DNA from: Streptomyces glomeratus
GTDB lineage: Bacteria > Actinomycetota > Actinomycetes > Streptomycetales > Streptomycetaceae
Length of the DNA stretch: 64,000 nucleotides
Direction of reading: 5' to 3'
NCBI RefSeq assembly: GCF_021462825.1
Contig: NZ_JAKEEB010000005.1
Span: 292,160 to 356,159, forward strand
The translations under genes and the position numbers were made by a program. This document shows positions 37,118-46,454 of the stretch, piece after piece. The notes under the pieces were generated by a model. It searched no databases. It was not told the origin of the DNA and was given only the letters and a program-made list of their open reading frames with translations. How positions within the stretch are numbered: the first letter of the stretch is position 1; the number at the start of each line of letters is the position of its first letter.

Positions 37118-38863
37118 TCATCCCTGTGTCAGCACCACGCACGACTCACCCGGCAGGTGCAGCACCCCCGCCTCGTCCGGCGGCTGTACGGGCTCCCATG
37201 CCGCCAGCACACGCGCGTGCGGGAGGCCGAGGGGGATCCGCGCGGCTTCCTTGCCGAGGTTCACGGCGACCCGGACGTCGCCGCGGCGGAAGGCGAGCCA
37301 GCGGGCGTCCTCGTCGTAGGCGACCTTCACGTCCTCGAGGTCGGGGTCGGTGAGGTCGGGCTGGTCGCGGCGCAGGGCGATCAGCTCGCGGTACCAGGCG
37401 AGCACGCGCGCGTGGGGCTCGCTCTCCGGCTCGGACCAGTCGAGGCAGGAGCGGTCGCGGGTGGCCGGGTCCTGTGGGTCCGGCACGTCCTCCTCCGCCC
37501 AGCCGTGGGCGGCGAACTCCCGGCGTCTTCCCCGCCGTACGGCCTCGGCCAGTCGGGGATCGGTGTGGTCGGTGAAGAACTGCCAGGGCGTCCCCGCGGC
37601 CCACTCCTCGCCCATGAACAGCATCGGCGTGAACGGTGCGGCGAGCACCAGCGCCGCCGCGCACGCCAGCAGCCCGGGGGAGAGGGACGCCGACAGCCGG
37701 TCGCCGAGGGCCCGGTTGCCGACCTGGTCGTGGGTCTGGGCATAGCCGAGCAGGCGGTGTGCGGAGAAGCGTGTGCGGTCCAGCGGGCGCCCGTGCCGCC
37801 GGCCACGGAACGTCGAGTATGTGCCGTCGTGGAAGAAGCCGCCCGTCAGTGTCTTGGCGAGGGCCGCGAGGGGCGCCCGGGCGAAGTCCTCGTAGTAGCC
37901 CTGCGATTCGCCGGTCAGCGCCGTGTGCAGCGCGTGATGGAAGTCGTCGTTCCACTGGGCGTGCACACCGAGTCCGTGCTCCGCGCGCGCAGTGACGACC
38001 CGGGGATCGCCCAGGTCCGACTCGGCGATCAGGAAGAGCGGCCGGCCGACCTCGGCGGCCAGCGCGTCCACCGCCGACGACAGCTCCTCCAGGAAGTGCA
38101 GCGAGCGCGTGTCGTGGAGCGCGTGCACCGCGTCCAGGCGCAACCCGTCGAGCCGGTAGTCGCGCAGCCAGGCCAGCGCGCTGCCGATCAGATATGCGCG
38201 CACCTCGTCCGAGCCCGGCGCGTCCAGGTTCACCGCGGCGCCCCAGGGGGTGTGATGTGTCTCGGTGAAGTACGGGCCGAAGGCAGGCAGATGGTTGCCG
38301 GAGGGGCCGAGATGGTTGTGGACCACGTCCAGCACGACCCCGAGACCGAGTTCGTGGGCGCGGTCGACGAACCGTTTCAGCGCCTCGGGTCCGCCGTACG
38401 GCTCGTGCACCGCCCACAGGCTGACGCCCTCGTAGCCCCAGCCGTGCCGACCGGGGAACGGGCACAGCGGCATCAACTCCACATGGCTGACCCCCAGTTC
38501 CGCAAGGTGCTCGAGCCGCTGCGCCGCCGCGTCCAGCGTGCCCTCGCGGGTGTACGTCCCCACATGCAACTCGTACAGCACCGCGCCGGGCAGCCCGCGC
38601 CCCGCCCACTCGGCACGCCACGAGTACCGCCCCTGGTCGACGACCGCGCTCAGGCCGTCCGGACCGTCCGGCTGGCGGCGCGACCGGGGATCGGGCAGCA
38701 CCGGGCCGTCGTCCACGGCGAACCCGTACCGGGTTCCGTCCCCGGCCTCCGCCTCACCGGTCCACCACTCCGGCCGCTCCGGATCGCGCACCAGCGCGCG
38801 CGTGACGCCGTCGCAGTGGAGCGTCACCCGGGTCGCCTGCGGTGCCCACACCTCGAACTGCAC
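37118..38863 (-). CDS. treZ: Malto-oligosyltrehalose trehalohydrolase
   Basis: 581 residues. GH13 enzyme that releases trehalose from maltooligosyl trehalose, the last step of the TreXYZ route. N-terminal E-set domain (FEVWAPQATRVTLH), (beta/alpha)8 core with nucleophile Asp244 (LRLDAVHA), acid/base Glu281 (IAESD) and third Asp in THDQVGN, and a C-terminal beta domain. Alone on the minus strand downstream of a 172-base divergent region shared with the FHA gene. Not in one operon with treY. Confidence 0.95.
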   Translation of the reverse strand: MQFEVWAPQATRVTLHCDGVTRALVRDPERPEWWTGEAEAGDGTRYGFAVDDGPVLPDPRSRRQPDGPDGLSAVVDQGRYSWRAEWAGRGLPGAVLYELHVGTYTREGTLDAAAQRLEHLAELGVSHVELMPLCPFPGRHGWGYEGVSLWAVHEPYGGPEALKRFVDRAHELGLGVVLDVVHNHLGPSGNHLPAFGPYFTETHHTPWGAAVNLDAPGSDEVRAYLIGSALAWLRDYRLDGLRLDAVHALHDTRSLHFLEELSSAVDALAAEVGRPLFLIAESDLGDPRVVTARAEHGLGVHAQWNDDFHHALHTALTGESQGYYEDFARAPLAALAKTLTGGFFHDGTYSTFRGRRHGRPLDRTRFSAHRLLGYAQTHDQVGNRALGDRLSASLSPGLLACAAALVLAAPFTPMLFMGEEWAAGTPWQFFTDHTDPRLAEAVRRGRRREFAAHGWAEEDVPDPQDPATRDRSCLDWSEPESEPHARVLAWYRELIALRRDQPDLTDPDLEDVKVAYDEDARWLAFRRGDVRVAVNLGKEAARIPLGLPHARVLAAWEPVQPPDEAGVLHLPGESCVVLTQG

Positions 38864-39035
38864 GGACGGTTCCCCCTCGTCTGCTCATCGTGATGTAGCG
38901 CGTCCATGGTGCTTCATCGCAGATCAAAAGGCCGCCGGATCCACCCTTTTGACACGCGCGAAGGCTCCCGACGGCGCCGCCGGTCGTTTTGTCGTTTCCT
39001 GGACAGCGAAAGCCGACTGACCGACAATCACCTCC

Positions 39036-39587
39036 GTGACGTCGTCTTTCGAGTTCCATACGTACCCCGCGCGGCTCTCGGACGCCGAACGCGACAGGGC
39101 GCTGAAGGTGCTCAGCGACGGTGTCGCCCTGGGGCGTCTGTCGCACGACACGTTCCTGCGGCGCATGGAGCTGGCACTGGTCGCCCGGCAGCCGCACGAG
39201 CTGGCCGCGCTCACCGCCGACCTCACCACCGAAAAGCGCTGGGCGCGCCTTGTCTTCGGAACCGTCGAGGCCGTCTCCGGTTTCACCGTGCGGCTGCGCC
39301 GCGCCTGGCAGGCCGAGCGGCTGCCCAAGCTGCTGCTGCCGAGCCCGGGCAACCCCTATCCGCTGCGGATCGGCCGCGACCCCGCGAGCGGCCTCAGGCT
39401 CAGCCATGAGACGGTCTCCCGCGTGCACGCCGAACTCCGGCACCAGGGCGGCCTGTGGGTGCTGCGCGATCTCGGCTCGACCAACGGCACCACCGTCAAC
39501 GGCCGCCGGGTGATCGGCGCCGCGGTCGTCCGCGACGGCGACCAGGTCGCCTTCGGGACGATGACCTTCCGGCTCGCGACGGAGTAG
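39036..39587 (+). CDS. DUF1707 and FHA domain protein
   Basis: 183 residues from GTG 39036. An N-terminal DUF1707 helix bundle (about 9-62; LSDAERDRALKVLSDGVALGRLSHDTFLRRME) is joined by a basic linker to a C-terminal FHA phosphothreonine-binding domain (about 108-182): IGRDPASGLRLSHETVSRVHAEL, LRDLGSTNGTTVNG. The Arg, Ser, His and Asn of the phosphopeptide pocket are present. Points to regulation by Ser/Thr kinases, possibly at the membrane. Single gene. Confidence 0.9.
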   Translation: MTSSFEFHTYPARLSDAERDRALKVLSDGVALGRLSHDTFLRRMELALVARQPHELAALTADLTTEKRWARLVFGTVEAVSGFTVRLRRAWQAERLPKLLLPSPGNPYPLRIGRDPASGLRLSHETVSRVHAELRHQGGLWVLRDLGSTNGTTVNGRRVIGAAVVRDGDQVAFGTMTFRLATE

Positions 39588-39754
39588 CCCGGCCACCGTG
39601 CCGGGCCGCAGCGGGCCACCGGGCCCGCCCTGCCGCACCGCGCCCCGTTCCGCCACCGCGCCCCGCTCCGCCGTCCGGGTGCCGTCCCCACTCCACCCCG
39701 TCCCGCGTGCCCCCGCGGTGTTGACGTAGCCTCCCGGGCCGTGACTGACTGTGC

Positions 39755-39767
39755 GTACACCGTGTAC
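39755..39767. promoter_or_regulatory. Perfect palindrome upstream of the peptidase-inhibitor pair
   Basis: GTACAC-C-GTGTAC, a 6-1-6 inverted repeat 40 bases before the candidate start of the M14 gene. A TTGACG lies upstream at 39721. Candidate operator. Confidence 0.5.
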
Positions 39768-39806
39768 ACCAGGTGAACCGACGGCACCACATAGTGGAGG
39801 TGTGCC

Positions 39807-41159
39807 CTGTCGCCACTCCTCCGCTACCCGACCGTGGACGAGCTCGGCGCGCACGCGGCCGCGCTCGTCGCCCGCCGGCCCGGTGACGCCAGACTGCGCC
39901 GCGTGGGCACGTCCCGGGGCGACACGCCCCTGTGGCTGCTCTCCGTCGGCCACGGCGGCCGCCACGCCCTCGTCGTCGCCGGTCCCCACGCCAACGAGCC
40001 CGTCGGCGGAGCCACCGTCCTGCGCCTGGCCGAACGGGTGCTCTCCGACCCCCGCCTGGGCGACGGCACCGACACCACCTGGAACCTGCTGCTCTGCCTC
40101 GACCCCGACGGCGCGCGCCGCAACGAGGGCTGGCTGTCGGGCCCGTACACCCTCGGCCGGTACTTCCGGCACTTCTTCCGGCCCGGCTTCCTGGAGCAGC
40201 CCGAGTGGCTGCCCGACGGCGCGGAGCGCGCCGCCCTGCCGGAGACCCGCGCCCTGCTCGACCTCCAGGACGAGCTGCGGCCCTTCTTCCAGTGCTCCCT
40301 GCACGGAGTCGACGTCGGCGGCGGATTCGTGGAGCTGACCCGTGACCTGCCGGGCATCGCCCAGCGACTCGCCCAGGCCGCCGCCCGGCTCGGCATCCCG
40401 CGGGAACTCGGCCCCTACGACACCCTCTACTGGCCGACCCTCGGGCCGGCCGTGTACCGCATCCCGCCGCCCCGTCGGGGAGACCTGGCCGCGGCGATCA
40501 CGGAGGCCGCGGTCGAGTCGACCTGGTTCCACCCGCACCGCTACGGCACCGTCACGGCGGTGGTGGAGGCGCCCATGTGGGGTGTGACCGCCGTGGAGGA
40601 CGCCTCCCCCCTTCCGGACCCGGAGGCGGTGCTCCGGGCCGTCAGCGGGACGCTGCGCCGCGACACCCGGCGGCTGGCGGGATTGCTGGACCGTATCCGC
40701 CCCCATCTGGCCACCGTCCCGGACGCCGACCGGCTGCTCGCCCCGGTGGACGACTACTTACTGGTCGGCCCCGGACTCGCCGACTCCTGGGACCCCGACG
40801 TCTACGGCGCCGGACAGCGGCCCCTGCCGTCGCTGGACACCGCCCGGCTGACCGCACTCGGGATCTCCGGGCGCCGCGTCGCACTGCGCACCGCCGGACT
40901 GCTCCACCAGCTCGCCCGGGCCGCCGGGCCCGCGGCGGCCGGGGTGCTGTCGGAACTCGACGGGCTCATCGACGACTGGTGCGCCGACTACGTCGACGGT
41001 TACCGGGCGCGCTGGATCCCGGTCGCGCGCCAGGCCGAGTACCAGGCGCGTGTGGTGCTCGCCGCGGTCGAACTCGCTCGGCGGTACACGCCGGTGCGCT
41101 CCCGTTCGGGTGAGGGCGGCTGGGGTCCGGAGGCCGCGGTGCCGATGCATACGGAATGA
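39807..41159 (+). CDS. M14 family zinc carboxypeptidase
   Basis: 450 residues if begun at CTG 39807, which has GGAGG at 39796-39800; a GTG at 39834 is the other option but lacks a ribosome site. Zinc ligands HxxE...H are in GPHANEP (His61, Glu64) and SLHGVD (His166), with a candidate general base Glu254 in VVEAPMWG. The C-terminal 170 residues are helical. No signal peptide is apparent, so it should act in the cytoplasm. Its stop overlaps the start of the SSI-inhibitor gene (ATGA). Substrate unknown. Confidence 0.8.
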   Translation: MSPLLRYPTVDELGAHAAALVARRPGDARLRRVGTSRGDTPLWLLSVGHGGRHALVVAGPHANEPVGGATVLRLAERVLSDPRLGDGTDTTWNLLLCLDPDGARRNEGWLSGPYTLGRYFRHFFRPGFLEQPEWLPDGAERAALPETRALLDLQDELRPFFQCSLHGVDVGGGFVELTRDLPGIAQRLAQAAARLGIPRELGPYDTLYWPTLGPAVYRIPPPRRGDLAAAITEAAVESTWFHPHRYGTVTAVVEAPMWGVTAVEDASPLPDPEAVLRAVSGTLRRDTRRLAGLLDRIRPHLATVPDADRLLAPVDDYLLVGPGLADSWDPDVYGAGQRPLPSLDTARLTALGISGRRVALRTAGLLHQLARAAGPAAAGVLSELDGLIDDWCADYVDGYRARWIPVARQAEYQARVVLAAVELARRYTPVRSRSGEGGWGPEAAVPMHTE

Positions 41160-41638
41160 CGACGAAGACCACCCGCGCCCTGCGCGGCGCCCTGATCGCC
41201 GCGGCAGCCCTGCTTCCCGTGGTGCCGGCCCAGGCCGCACCCCGGCCGGCCGTCACCGGCAACTGGCTCTATCTGACCGTCACCAACGGAGACGACCGCT
41301 CCCGGGACATCAACGGCACGCTGCTGCTGTGCGACCCGCCGCGGGGCCACTCCCAGGCCGCCCGGGCCTGTGCGGAACTCGAGGCGGCGCAGGGGGACAT
41401 CGGCCGCATCCCGGCCGGTCACTCGCTCTGTCCGATGCTCTACGCCCCCGTGACCGTGTCCGCGCGCGGCGAGTGGGACGGCCGTCCGGTCGAGTACAGC
41501 CACACCTTCGCCAACAGCTGCGAGCTCCAGGCGAGAACCGGGGCGGTGTTCGCCCTCACGGACCGAGCGGTTCCGGGCGTACGGCACCCGGTCGTACCCG
41601 GCGTACGGCATCCGATGGTTCCGGGCGTACGGCAGTGA
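41156..41638 (+). CDS. SSI-type subtilisin inhibitor with C-terminal repeats
   Basis: 160 residues. Signal peptide about 1-28 (AQA). The mature part has the Streptomyces subtilisin inhibitor fold with Cys59/Cys72 and Cys92/Cys122 disulfides, and the reactive loop CPMLYAPV, where P1 is Met94 (canonical SSI CPMVYDPV). After the fold, residues 138-160 add three VPGVR repeats (VPGVRHPVVPGVRHPMVPGVRQ in pieces), absent from typical 110-residue mature SSIs. Overlaps the upstream carboxypeptidase by 4 bases. Secreted, probably inhibiting an extracellular serine protease. Confidence 0.88.
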   Translation: MTTKTTRALRGALIAAAALLPVVPAQAAPRPAVTGNWLYLTVTNGDDRSRDINGTLLLCDPPRGHSQAARACAELEAAQGDIGRIPAGHSLCPMLYAPVTVSARGEWDGRPVEYSHTFANSCELQARTGAVFALTDRAVPGVRHPVVPGVRHPMVPGVRQ

Positions 41639-41644
41639 GCCACG

Positions 41645-41687
41645 CCCCGCGCGCGTGTCCGGTGCCGGTCACGGCACGCGCGCGGGG
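41645..41687. terminator. Bidirectional terminator between SSI and treY
   Basis: 13-bp perfect stem CCCCGCGCGCGTG / CACGCGCGCGGGG with a 17-base loop between the convergent genes. Confidence 0.75.
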
Positions 41688-41719
41688 GTGCCCGGACCCG
41701 GTCCGCGGTACGCCGTGCC

Positions 41720-44071
41720 TCACTGCCCGGCGACTCGCTCCAGCAGCGCAACCGGCAGCCTCCCGAAAAGGTCCGCCACGCGCGTGTGCCCCTCGAACCG
41801 GCGCTCGGGGGAGAGCACATCCCTCCACGGGCCGGGCGGCAGGGTCAGGGACGTGTCGCGCCAGCCTCCCGCCTCCGCGAGCCGCAGCGACAGCCGGGTG
41901 ACCGCCGTGAGCACCTCCTGTGACCGTACGAAGGCCACGCAGTGCGCGGCGGCCGGACCCTCGGCCCGGAGCGGTGTGTACGTCGCCCGCGAGCCGAAGA
42001 GCTCCGGGCGCCGCCGGCGCAGCCGCAGCGCGGCCCGGGTGAGTTCCGCCTTGTCCGAGGACGGCTCCCGGGGCTCGAACGGCTGCCGGTTGTCCGGGTC
42101 GACCAGTGCCCGGTACTCGTCTTCCGTGCCCTGGTAGACGTCCGGCACTCCCGGCATCGTCAGCTGGACCAGCGCGGCCCCGAGGACGTTCGCCCGGATA
42201 TGCGGCGCGAGCGCGTCCCGGAACTCCATGACGGACTCCCCGGGGGCACCGCACGGCCCCTGGGCGACGAACGCCGTCACCGCCTGCTCGTAGGCCGGTT
42301 CCTGCTCGGTCCACGTGGTGTGCAGCCCCGCCTCCCGCACATGCTTGAGCAGTGCCCCGCACAGTCGCTCGCGGTCGGCCCGGCCGAGCCCGAAAAGCGT
42401 CTGCCAGGCGGCCCACGCCAGATGCGGGTCGGGCCCGGTGCCGCCCGCGCGGGTCACCTCGGCCAGCACGTCGGCCCAGCGCTCCGGGCACTGGGAGAGC
42501 ACCGCGACCGCGGCCCGCACATCCGCGCTGCGCTTGGTGTCGTGCGTGGACAGCACGGTCCCGCCGACGGGCCAGTCGCGCTGTACGCGCCCGCAGTACG
42601 CGTGGAAGTCCTCCGGGGCGACGGCCGGGGCGCCGGGATCGCCGCCCACCTCGTTCGCGGACAGCAGCGGCACATAGCGGTAGAACGCCATGTCCTCCAC
42701 GGACTTGGCACGCAGAGCCGACGCCGTCTGCGCGAACCGGGCCCGGAACTCGGCGTGCCCGGGCCCGTCCCCGGCCCGCCCCAGCACCAGGTCCCGTACC
42801 GCGGTCACCGCGTGGGCCTCCTCGGGCACGGTGAAGGCCGCGCGGGCCTCGGTGGCGGCCTCCTCGGTGACGACCGCGGCGGCGTCCTGCGAGGAGTACG
42901 GCCGGTACACCTCCAGGCGGACGAGGAGTTCGCGCAGCGCGGTGCGCAGCGCCCAGGGTGCGTGGTCGCGCAGCGCGGCGTCCGGGGACGTCCCGCACAG
43001 GCGGCTCGCCACGCGCGTGAGGCGGTCCACCTCGGCCGCCAGCTCGTGGGTGACCACCCGGTGCGCGGCGCGCCGCACGGTGGAGGCCCAGTGCCCGCCG
43101 CCCTCGCCCAAGGGGCCCGCGAAACGCCGGTAGTGGCCGAGCAGGTCCCCGGCGCCCACGGGGTCCGTGAACAGCCCGTCCACCCGGCGCAAGGCGTCGT
43201 ATCCGGTGGTGCCCGCGACCGGCCAGGCGGAAGGCAGATGCTCGTCCGCCGCGAGGATCTTCTCCACCACGGTCCACCGCCCCCCGGTGGCCTCGTGCAG
43301 GCGGCGCAGATACCCTTCCGGGTCGGCCAGCCCGTCCGGGTGGTCCACGCGCAGACCGTCGATCACTCCCTCGCCGAGCAGCCGCAGGAGTGTCGCGTGG
43401 GTCGCCGTGAAGACCTCCGGGTCCTCCACGCGCACCCCGATGAGCTCGGAGATGGTGAAGAACCGCCGGTAGTTCAGTTCCGTACGGGCCAGCCGCCACC
43501 ACACCGGGCGGTACCACTGGGCGTCGAGCAGCTGCGGCAGCGGCAGCGTCGAGGTGTCCTCGCGCAGCGGGAACACATGGTCGTGGTAGCGCAGCACGTC
43601 CCCGTCGACCTTCAGCTGCCCGCTCTCCTCGCCGAGCCGGCGCCCGAGCACGGGCAGCAGCACCTGGCCGCCCCCCGCCTCCCAGTCGATGTCGAACCAG
43701 CGTGCGTACGGCGACTCGGGCCCCTCGCGCAACACCTCCCACAGGGGGCGGTTGTGGCGCGGGGAGGCGGCCATGTGGTTGGGCACGATGTCCACGACCA
43801 GGCCCAGACCGTGCTCCCGGGCGGTGCGGGACAGGGCGCGCAGACCCGCCTCACCGCCGAGTTCCTCCCGTACGCGCGCGTGGTCGACGACGTCGTAGCC
43901 GTGCGCCGACCCGGGGACGGCCTCCAGGACGGGGGACAGATGCAGATGCGAGACGCCGAGTCGGGCCAGGTACGGCACGGCCGCCTCGGCCGCACCGAAC
44001 GGGAACTCCGGCTGAAGCTGAAGCCGGTAGGTGGCCGTGGGCACCGGCGGGGCGGGAGGCTCAGGTGTCAT
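41720..44071 (-). CDS. treY: Malto-oligosyltrehalose synthase
   Basis: 783 residues. GH13 enzyme that isomerises the reducing end of maltooligosaccharides to an alpha,alpha-1,1 bond. Early region II VVDIVPNHM, nucleophile Asp243 in LRVDHPDGL, acid/base Glu270 in VVEKIL, and third Asp in LSTHDTKRS are all in place, at normal length. Its gene follows glgX on the minus strand with a terminator hairpin between. No strong Shine-Dalgarno before ATG 44071. Confidence 0.95.
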   Translation of the reverse strand: MTPEPPAPPVPTATYRLQLQPEFPFGAAEAAVPYLARLGVSHLHLSPVLEAVPGSAHGYDVVDHARVREELGGEAGLRALSRTAREHGLGLVVDIVPNHMAASPRHNRPLWEVLREGPESPYARWFDIDWEAGGGQVLLPVLGRRLGEESGQLKVDGDVLRYHDHVFPLREDTSTLPLPQLLDAQWYRPVWWRLARTELNYRRFFTISELIGVRVEDPEVFTATHATLLRLLGEGVIDGLRVDHPDGLADPEGYLRRLHEATGGRWTVVEKILAADEHLPSAWPVAGTTGYDALRRVDGLFTDPVGAGDLLGHYRRFAGPLGEGGGHWASTVRRAAHRVVTHELAAEVDRLTRVASRLCGTSPDAALRDHAPWALRTALRELLVRLEVYRPYSSQDAAAVVTEEAATEARAAFTVPEEAHAVTAVRDLVLGRAGDGPGHAEFRARFAQTASALRAKSVEDMAFYRYVPLLSANEVGGDPGAPAVAPEDFHAYCGRVQRDWPVGGTVLSTHDTKRSADVRAAVAVLSQCPERWADVLAEVTRAGGTGPDPHLAWAAWQTLFGLGRADRERLCGALLKHVREAGLHTTWTEQEPAYEQAVTAFVAQGPCGAPGESVMEFRDALAPHIRANVLGAALVQLTMPGVPDVYQGTEDEYRALVDPDNRQPFEPREPSSDKAELTRAALRLRRRRPELFGSRATYTPLRAEGPAAAHCVAFVRSQEVLTAVTRLSLRLAEAGGWRDTSLTLPPGPWRDVLSPERRFEGHTRVADLFGRLPVALLERVAGQ

Positions 44072-44109
44072 GGAAAGCTACGTACCCGCCGCGCCGGCTT
44101 TCGTGCCGG

Positions 44110-44131
44110 GGACGCGCCGCCGGGCGCGTCC
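44110..44131 (-). terminator. Terminator after glgX
   Basis: 9-bp perfect stem GGACGCGCC / GGCGCGTCC with GCCG loop, nine bases past the glgX stop, upstream of treY. Confidence 0.7.
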
Positions 44132-44139
44132 GGCCTCGC

Positions 44140-46248
44140 CTAGGCGGGCCGCTGCAACACCACCAGGCTCCGGTCCACCAGTGTCAGCCGGCCCCCCGCC
44201 GCGATCTTGTCGCCGGTGCCCGGTGCCAGCCCCTCCGGGACGGAGGTGTCGACGACGACCTGCCACTGACGCCCGTGGTCGACCGGCACCACGAAGTCCA
44301 GCGCCTTCGGCGAGGCGTTGAACATCAGCAGGAAGGAGTCGTCGGTGATGCGCTCCCCGCGCGGGCCGGGCTCGGAGATCGCGTTGCCGTTGAGGAACAC
44401 GGTCAGCGCGCTCGCCTGCGCCGATGTCCAGTCCCGCTGGGTCATCTCCTGGCCCTGCGGGGTGAACCAGGCGATGTCGGACAGCTCGTCGTGCGTGCCC
44501 TGTACCGGGCGGCCGTGGAAGAAGCGGCGCCGGCGGAAGACCGGGTGGTCCCGGCGCAGCCACACCATCGCGCGCGTGAACTCCAGCAGTTCGCTGCCGT
44601 CCTCGGGCCACTCCACCCAGGACAGCTCGTTGTCCTGGCAGTACGCGTTGTTGTTGCCCTGCTGGGTCCGCGCGAACTCGTCGCCGTGGCTGAGCATCGG
44701 CACGCCCTGGGAGAGCATCAGCGTGGCGACGAAGTTCCGCATCTGCCGGCCGCGCAGCTCGAGCACCGCCGGGTCGTCGGTGTCGCCTTCGGCCCCGCAG
44801 TTCCAGGACCGGTTGTAGTTCTCCCCGTCGCGGTTGTCCTCGCCGTTGGACTCGTTGTGCTTGTCGTTGTACGCGACGAGGTCGTGCAGCGTGAATCCGT
44901 CGTGGCAGGTCACGAAGTTGATCGAGGCCAGCGGCCGGCGGCCGTCGTCCTGGTAGAGGTCCGAGGAGCCGGTCAGCCGGGAGGCGAACTCCGCGAGCGT
45001 GCGGGGCTCGCCGCGCCACAGGTCCCGTACGGTGTCGCGGTACTTGCCGTTCCACTCGGTCCACAGAGGCGGGAAGTTGCCCACCTGGTAGCCGCCCTCG
45101 CCCACGTCCCATGGCTCGGCGATCAGCTTCACCTGGGAGACCACGGGGTCCTGCTGGACCAGGTCGAAGAACGACGACAGCCGGTCGACCTCGTGGAACT
45201 GCCGGGCCAGCGTCGCCGCGAGGTCGAAGCGGAAGCCGTCCACGTGCATGTCGGTGACCCAGTAGCGCAGCGAGTCCATGATCAGTTGGAGTACGTGCGG
45301 GGAGCGCATCAGCAGGGAGTTGCCGGTGCCGGTCGTGTCCATGTAGTAGCGCGGGTCGTCCGTCAGCCGGTAGTACGAGGGGTTGTCGATGCCCCGGAAG
45401 GAGAGCGTCGGGCCCAGGTGGTTGCCCTCGGCGGTGTGGTTGTAGACGACGTCCAGGATGACCTCGATGCCGGCCTCGTGCAGCGCGCGGACGGCCGACT
45501 TGAACTCCAGGACCTGCTGGCCGCGGTCGCCCCAGGAGGCGTAGGCGTTGTGCGGGGCGAAGAAGCCGATGGTGTTGTAGCCCCAGTAGTTGGCCAGGCC
45601 CATGTCCACCAGACGGTGGTCGTTGACGAACTGGTGTACGGGCATCAGCTCCAGCGCCGTGACGCCAAGCTCGGTCAAGTGTTCGATGATGGCCGGGTGG
45701 GCGAGCGCCGCGTAGGTACCGCGCAGCTCGTCGGGGAGCGCCGGGTGGCGCATCGTCAGGCCCTTCACATGGGCCTCGTAGATCACCGTGCGGTGGTACT
45801 CGGTGTGCGGCCGGCGGTCGTCGCCCCAGTCGAAGTAGGGGTTGATCACCACGGACGCCATGGTGTGGGGCGCCGAGTCGAGGTCGTTGCGCTTGTCGGG
45901 GGAGCCGAAGGGATAGCCGTACACCTCCTCGCCCCACCGCACGGTGCCGCTGACGGCGCGCGCATACGGGTCGAGCAGCAGCTTCGCCGAGTTGCAGCGC
46001 AGCCCGCGGTCGGGGGCGTACGGGCCGTGCACCCTGAATCCGTACCGCTGGCCGGGCATCACCCCGGGCAGATACGCGTGACGGACGAACGCGTCGGTCT
46101 CCCGCAGCTCCACCGCGGTCTCCGAGCCGTCGTCGTGCAGCAGACACAGCTCGATCCGGTCGGCGGTCTCCGAGAAGACCGCGAAGTTGGTCCCTGCGCC
46201 GTCGTAGGTGGCGCCGAGCGGATATGCCTCTCCAGGCCAGACCTGCAT
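44140..46248 (-). CDS. glgX: Glycogen debranching enzyme (isoamylase type, GlgX/TreX)
   Basis: 702 residues. GH13_11 enzyme that cleaves alpha-1,6 branches of glycogen, supplying linear chains for TreY. N-terminal CBM48 (GTNFAVFSETADRIELCLL), catalytic nucleophile Asp342 (DGFRFDLAA), acid/base Glu378 (LIAEPWD) and third Asp in TCHDGFTLHDL. The ATG at 46248 has GGGAGAG nine bases upstream; the longer reading to 46362 is not family-like. Divergent from the split secreted-protein gene. Confidence 0.95.
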   Translation of the reverse strand: MQVWPGEAYPLGATYDGAGTNFAVFSETADRIELCLLHDDGSETAVELRETDAFVRHAYLPGVMPGQRYGFRVHGPYAPDRGLRCNSAKLLLDPYARAVSGTVRWGEEVYGYPFGSPDKRNDLDSAPHTMASVVINPYFDWGDDRRPHTEYHRTVIYEAHVKGLTMRHPALPDELRGTYAALAHPAIIEHLTELGVTALELMPVHQFVNDHRLVDMGLANYWGYNTIGFFAPHNAYASWGDRGQQVLEFKSAVRALHEAGIEVILDVVYNHTAEGNHLGPTLSFRGIDNPSYYRLTDDPRYYMDTTGTGNSLLMRSPHVLQLIMDSLRYWVTDMHVDGFRFDLAATLARQFHEVDRLSSFFDLVQQDPVVSQVKLIAEPWDVGEGGYQVGNFPPLWTEWNGKYRDTVRDLWRGEPRTLAEFASRLTGSSDLYQDDGRRPLASINFVTCHDGFTLHDLVAYNDKHNESNGEDNRDGENYNRSWNCGAEGDTDDPAVLELRGRQMRNFVATLMLSQGVPMLSHGDEFARTQQGNNNAYCQDNELSWVEWPEDGSELLEFTRAMVWLRRDHPVFRRRRFFHGRPVQGTHDELSDIAWFTPQGQEMTQRDWTSAQASALTVFLNGNAISEPGPRGERITDDSFLLMFNASPKALDFVVPVDHGRQWQVVVDTSVPEGLAPGTGDKIAAGGRLTLVDRSLVVLQRPA

Positions 46249-46454
46249 GGACACGACTCTCCCGGTTGTCCTGGCCCCGTGGGGCGCCCTGAAGCCGAGT
46301 CTTCCCCGAAAGCGGGGGAACCTCCTATGACTTGCATCCCTCTTAACAGCCGACCAGCGCATACGGGGTATTGCGCAGCCAACCGGGCGACCGCGTATGC
46401 CGAACCAGTGGGGCTCAAGCCACTCCCAGTGACACAGGGGGAGTAGGGGGAAAT

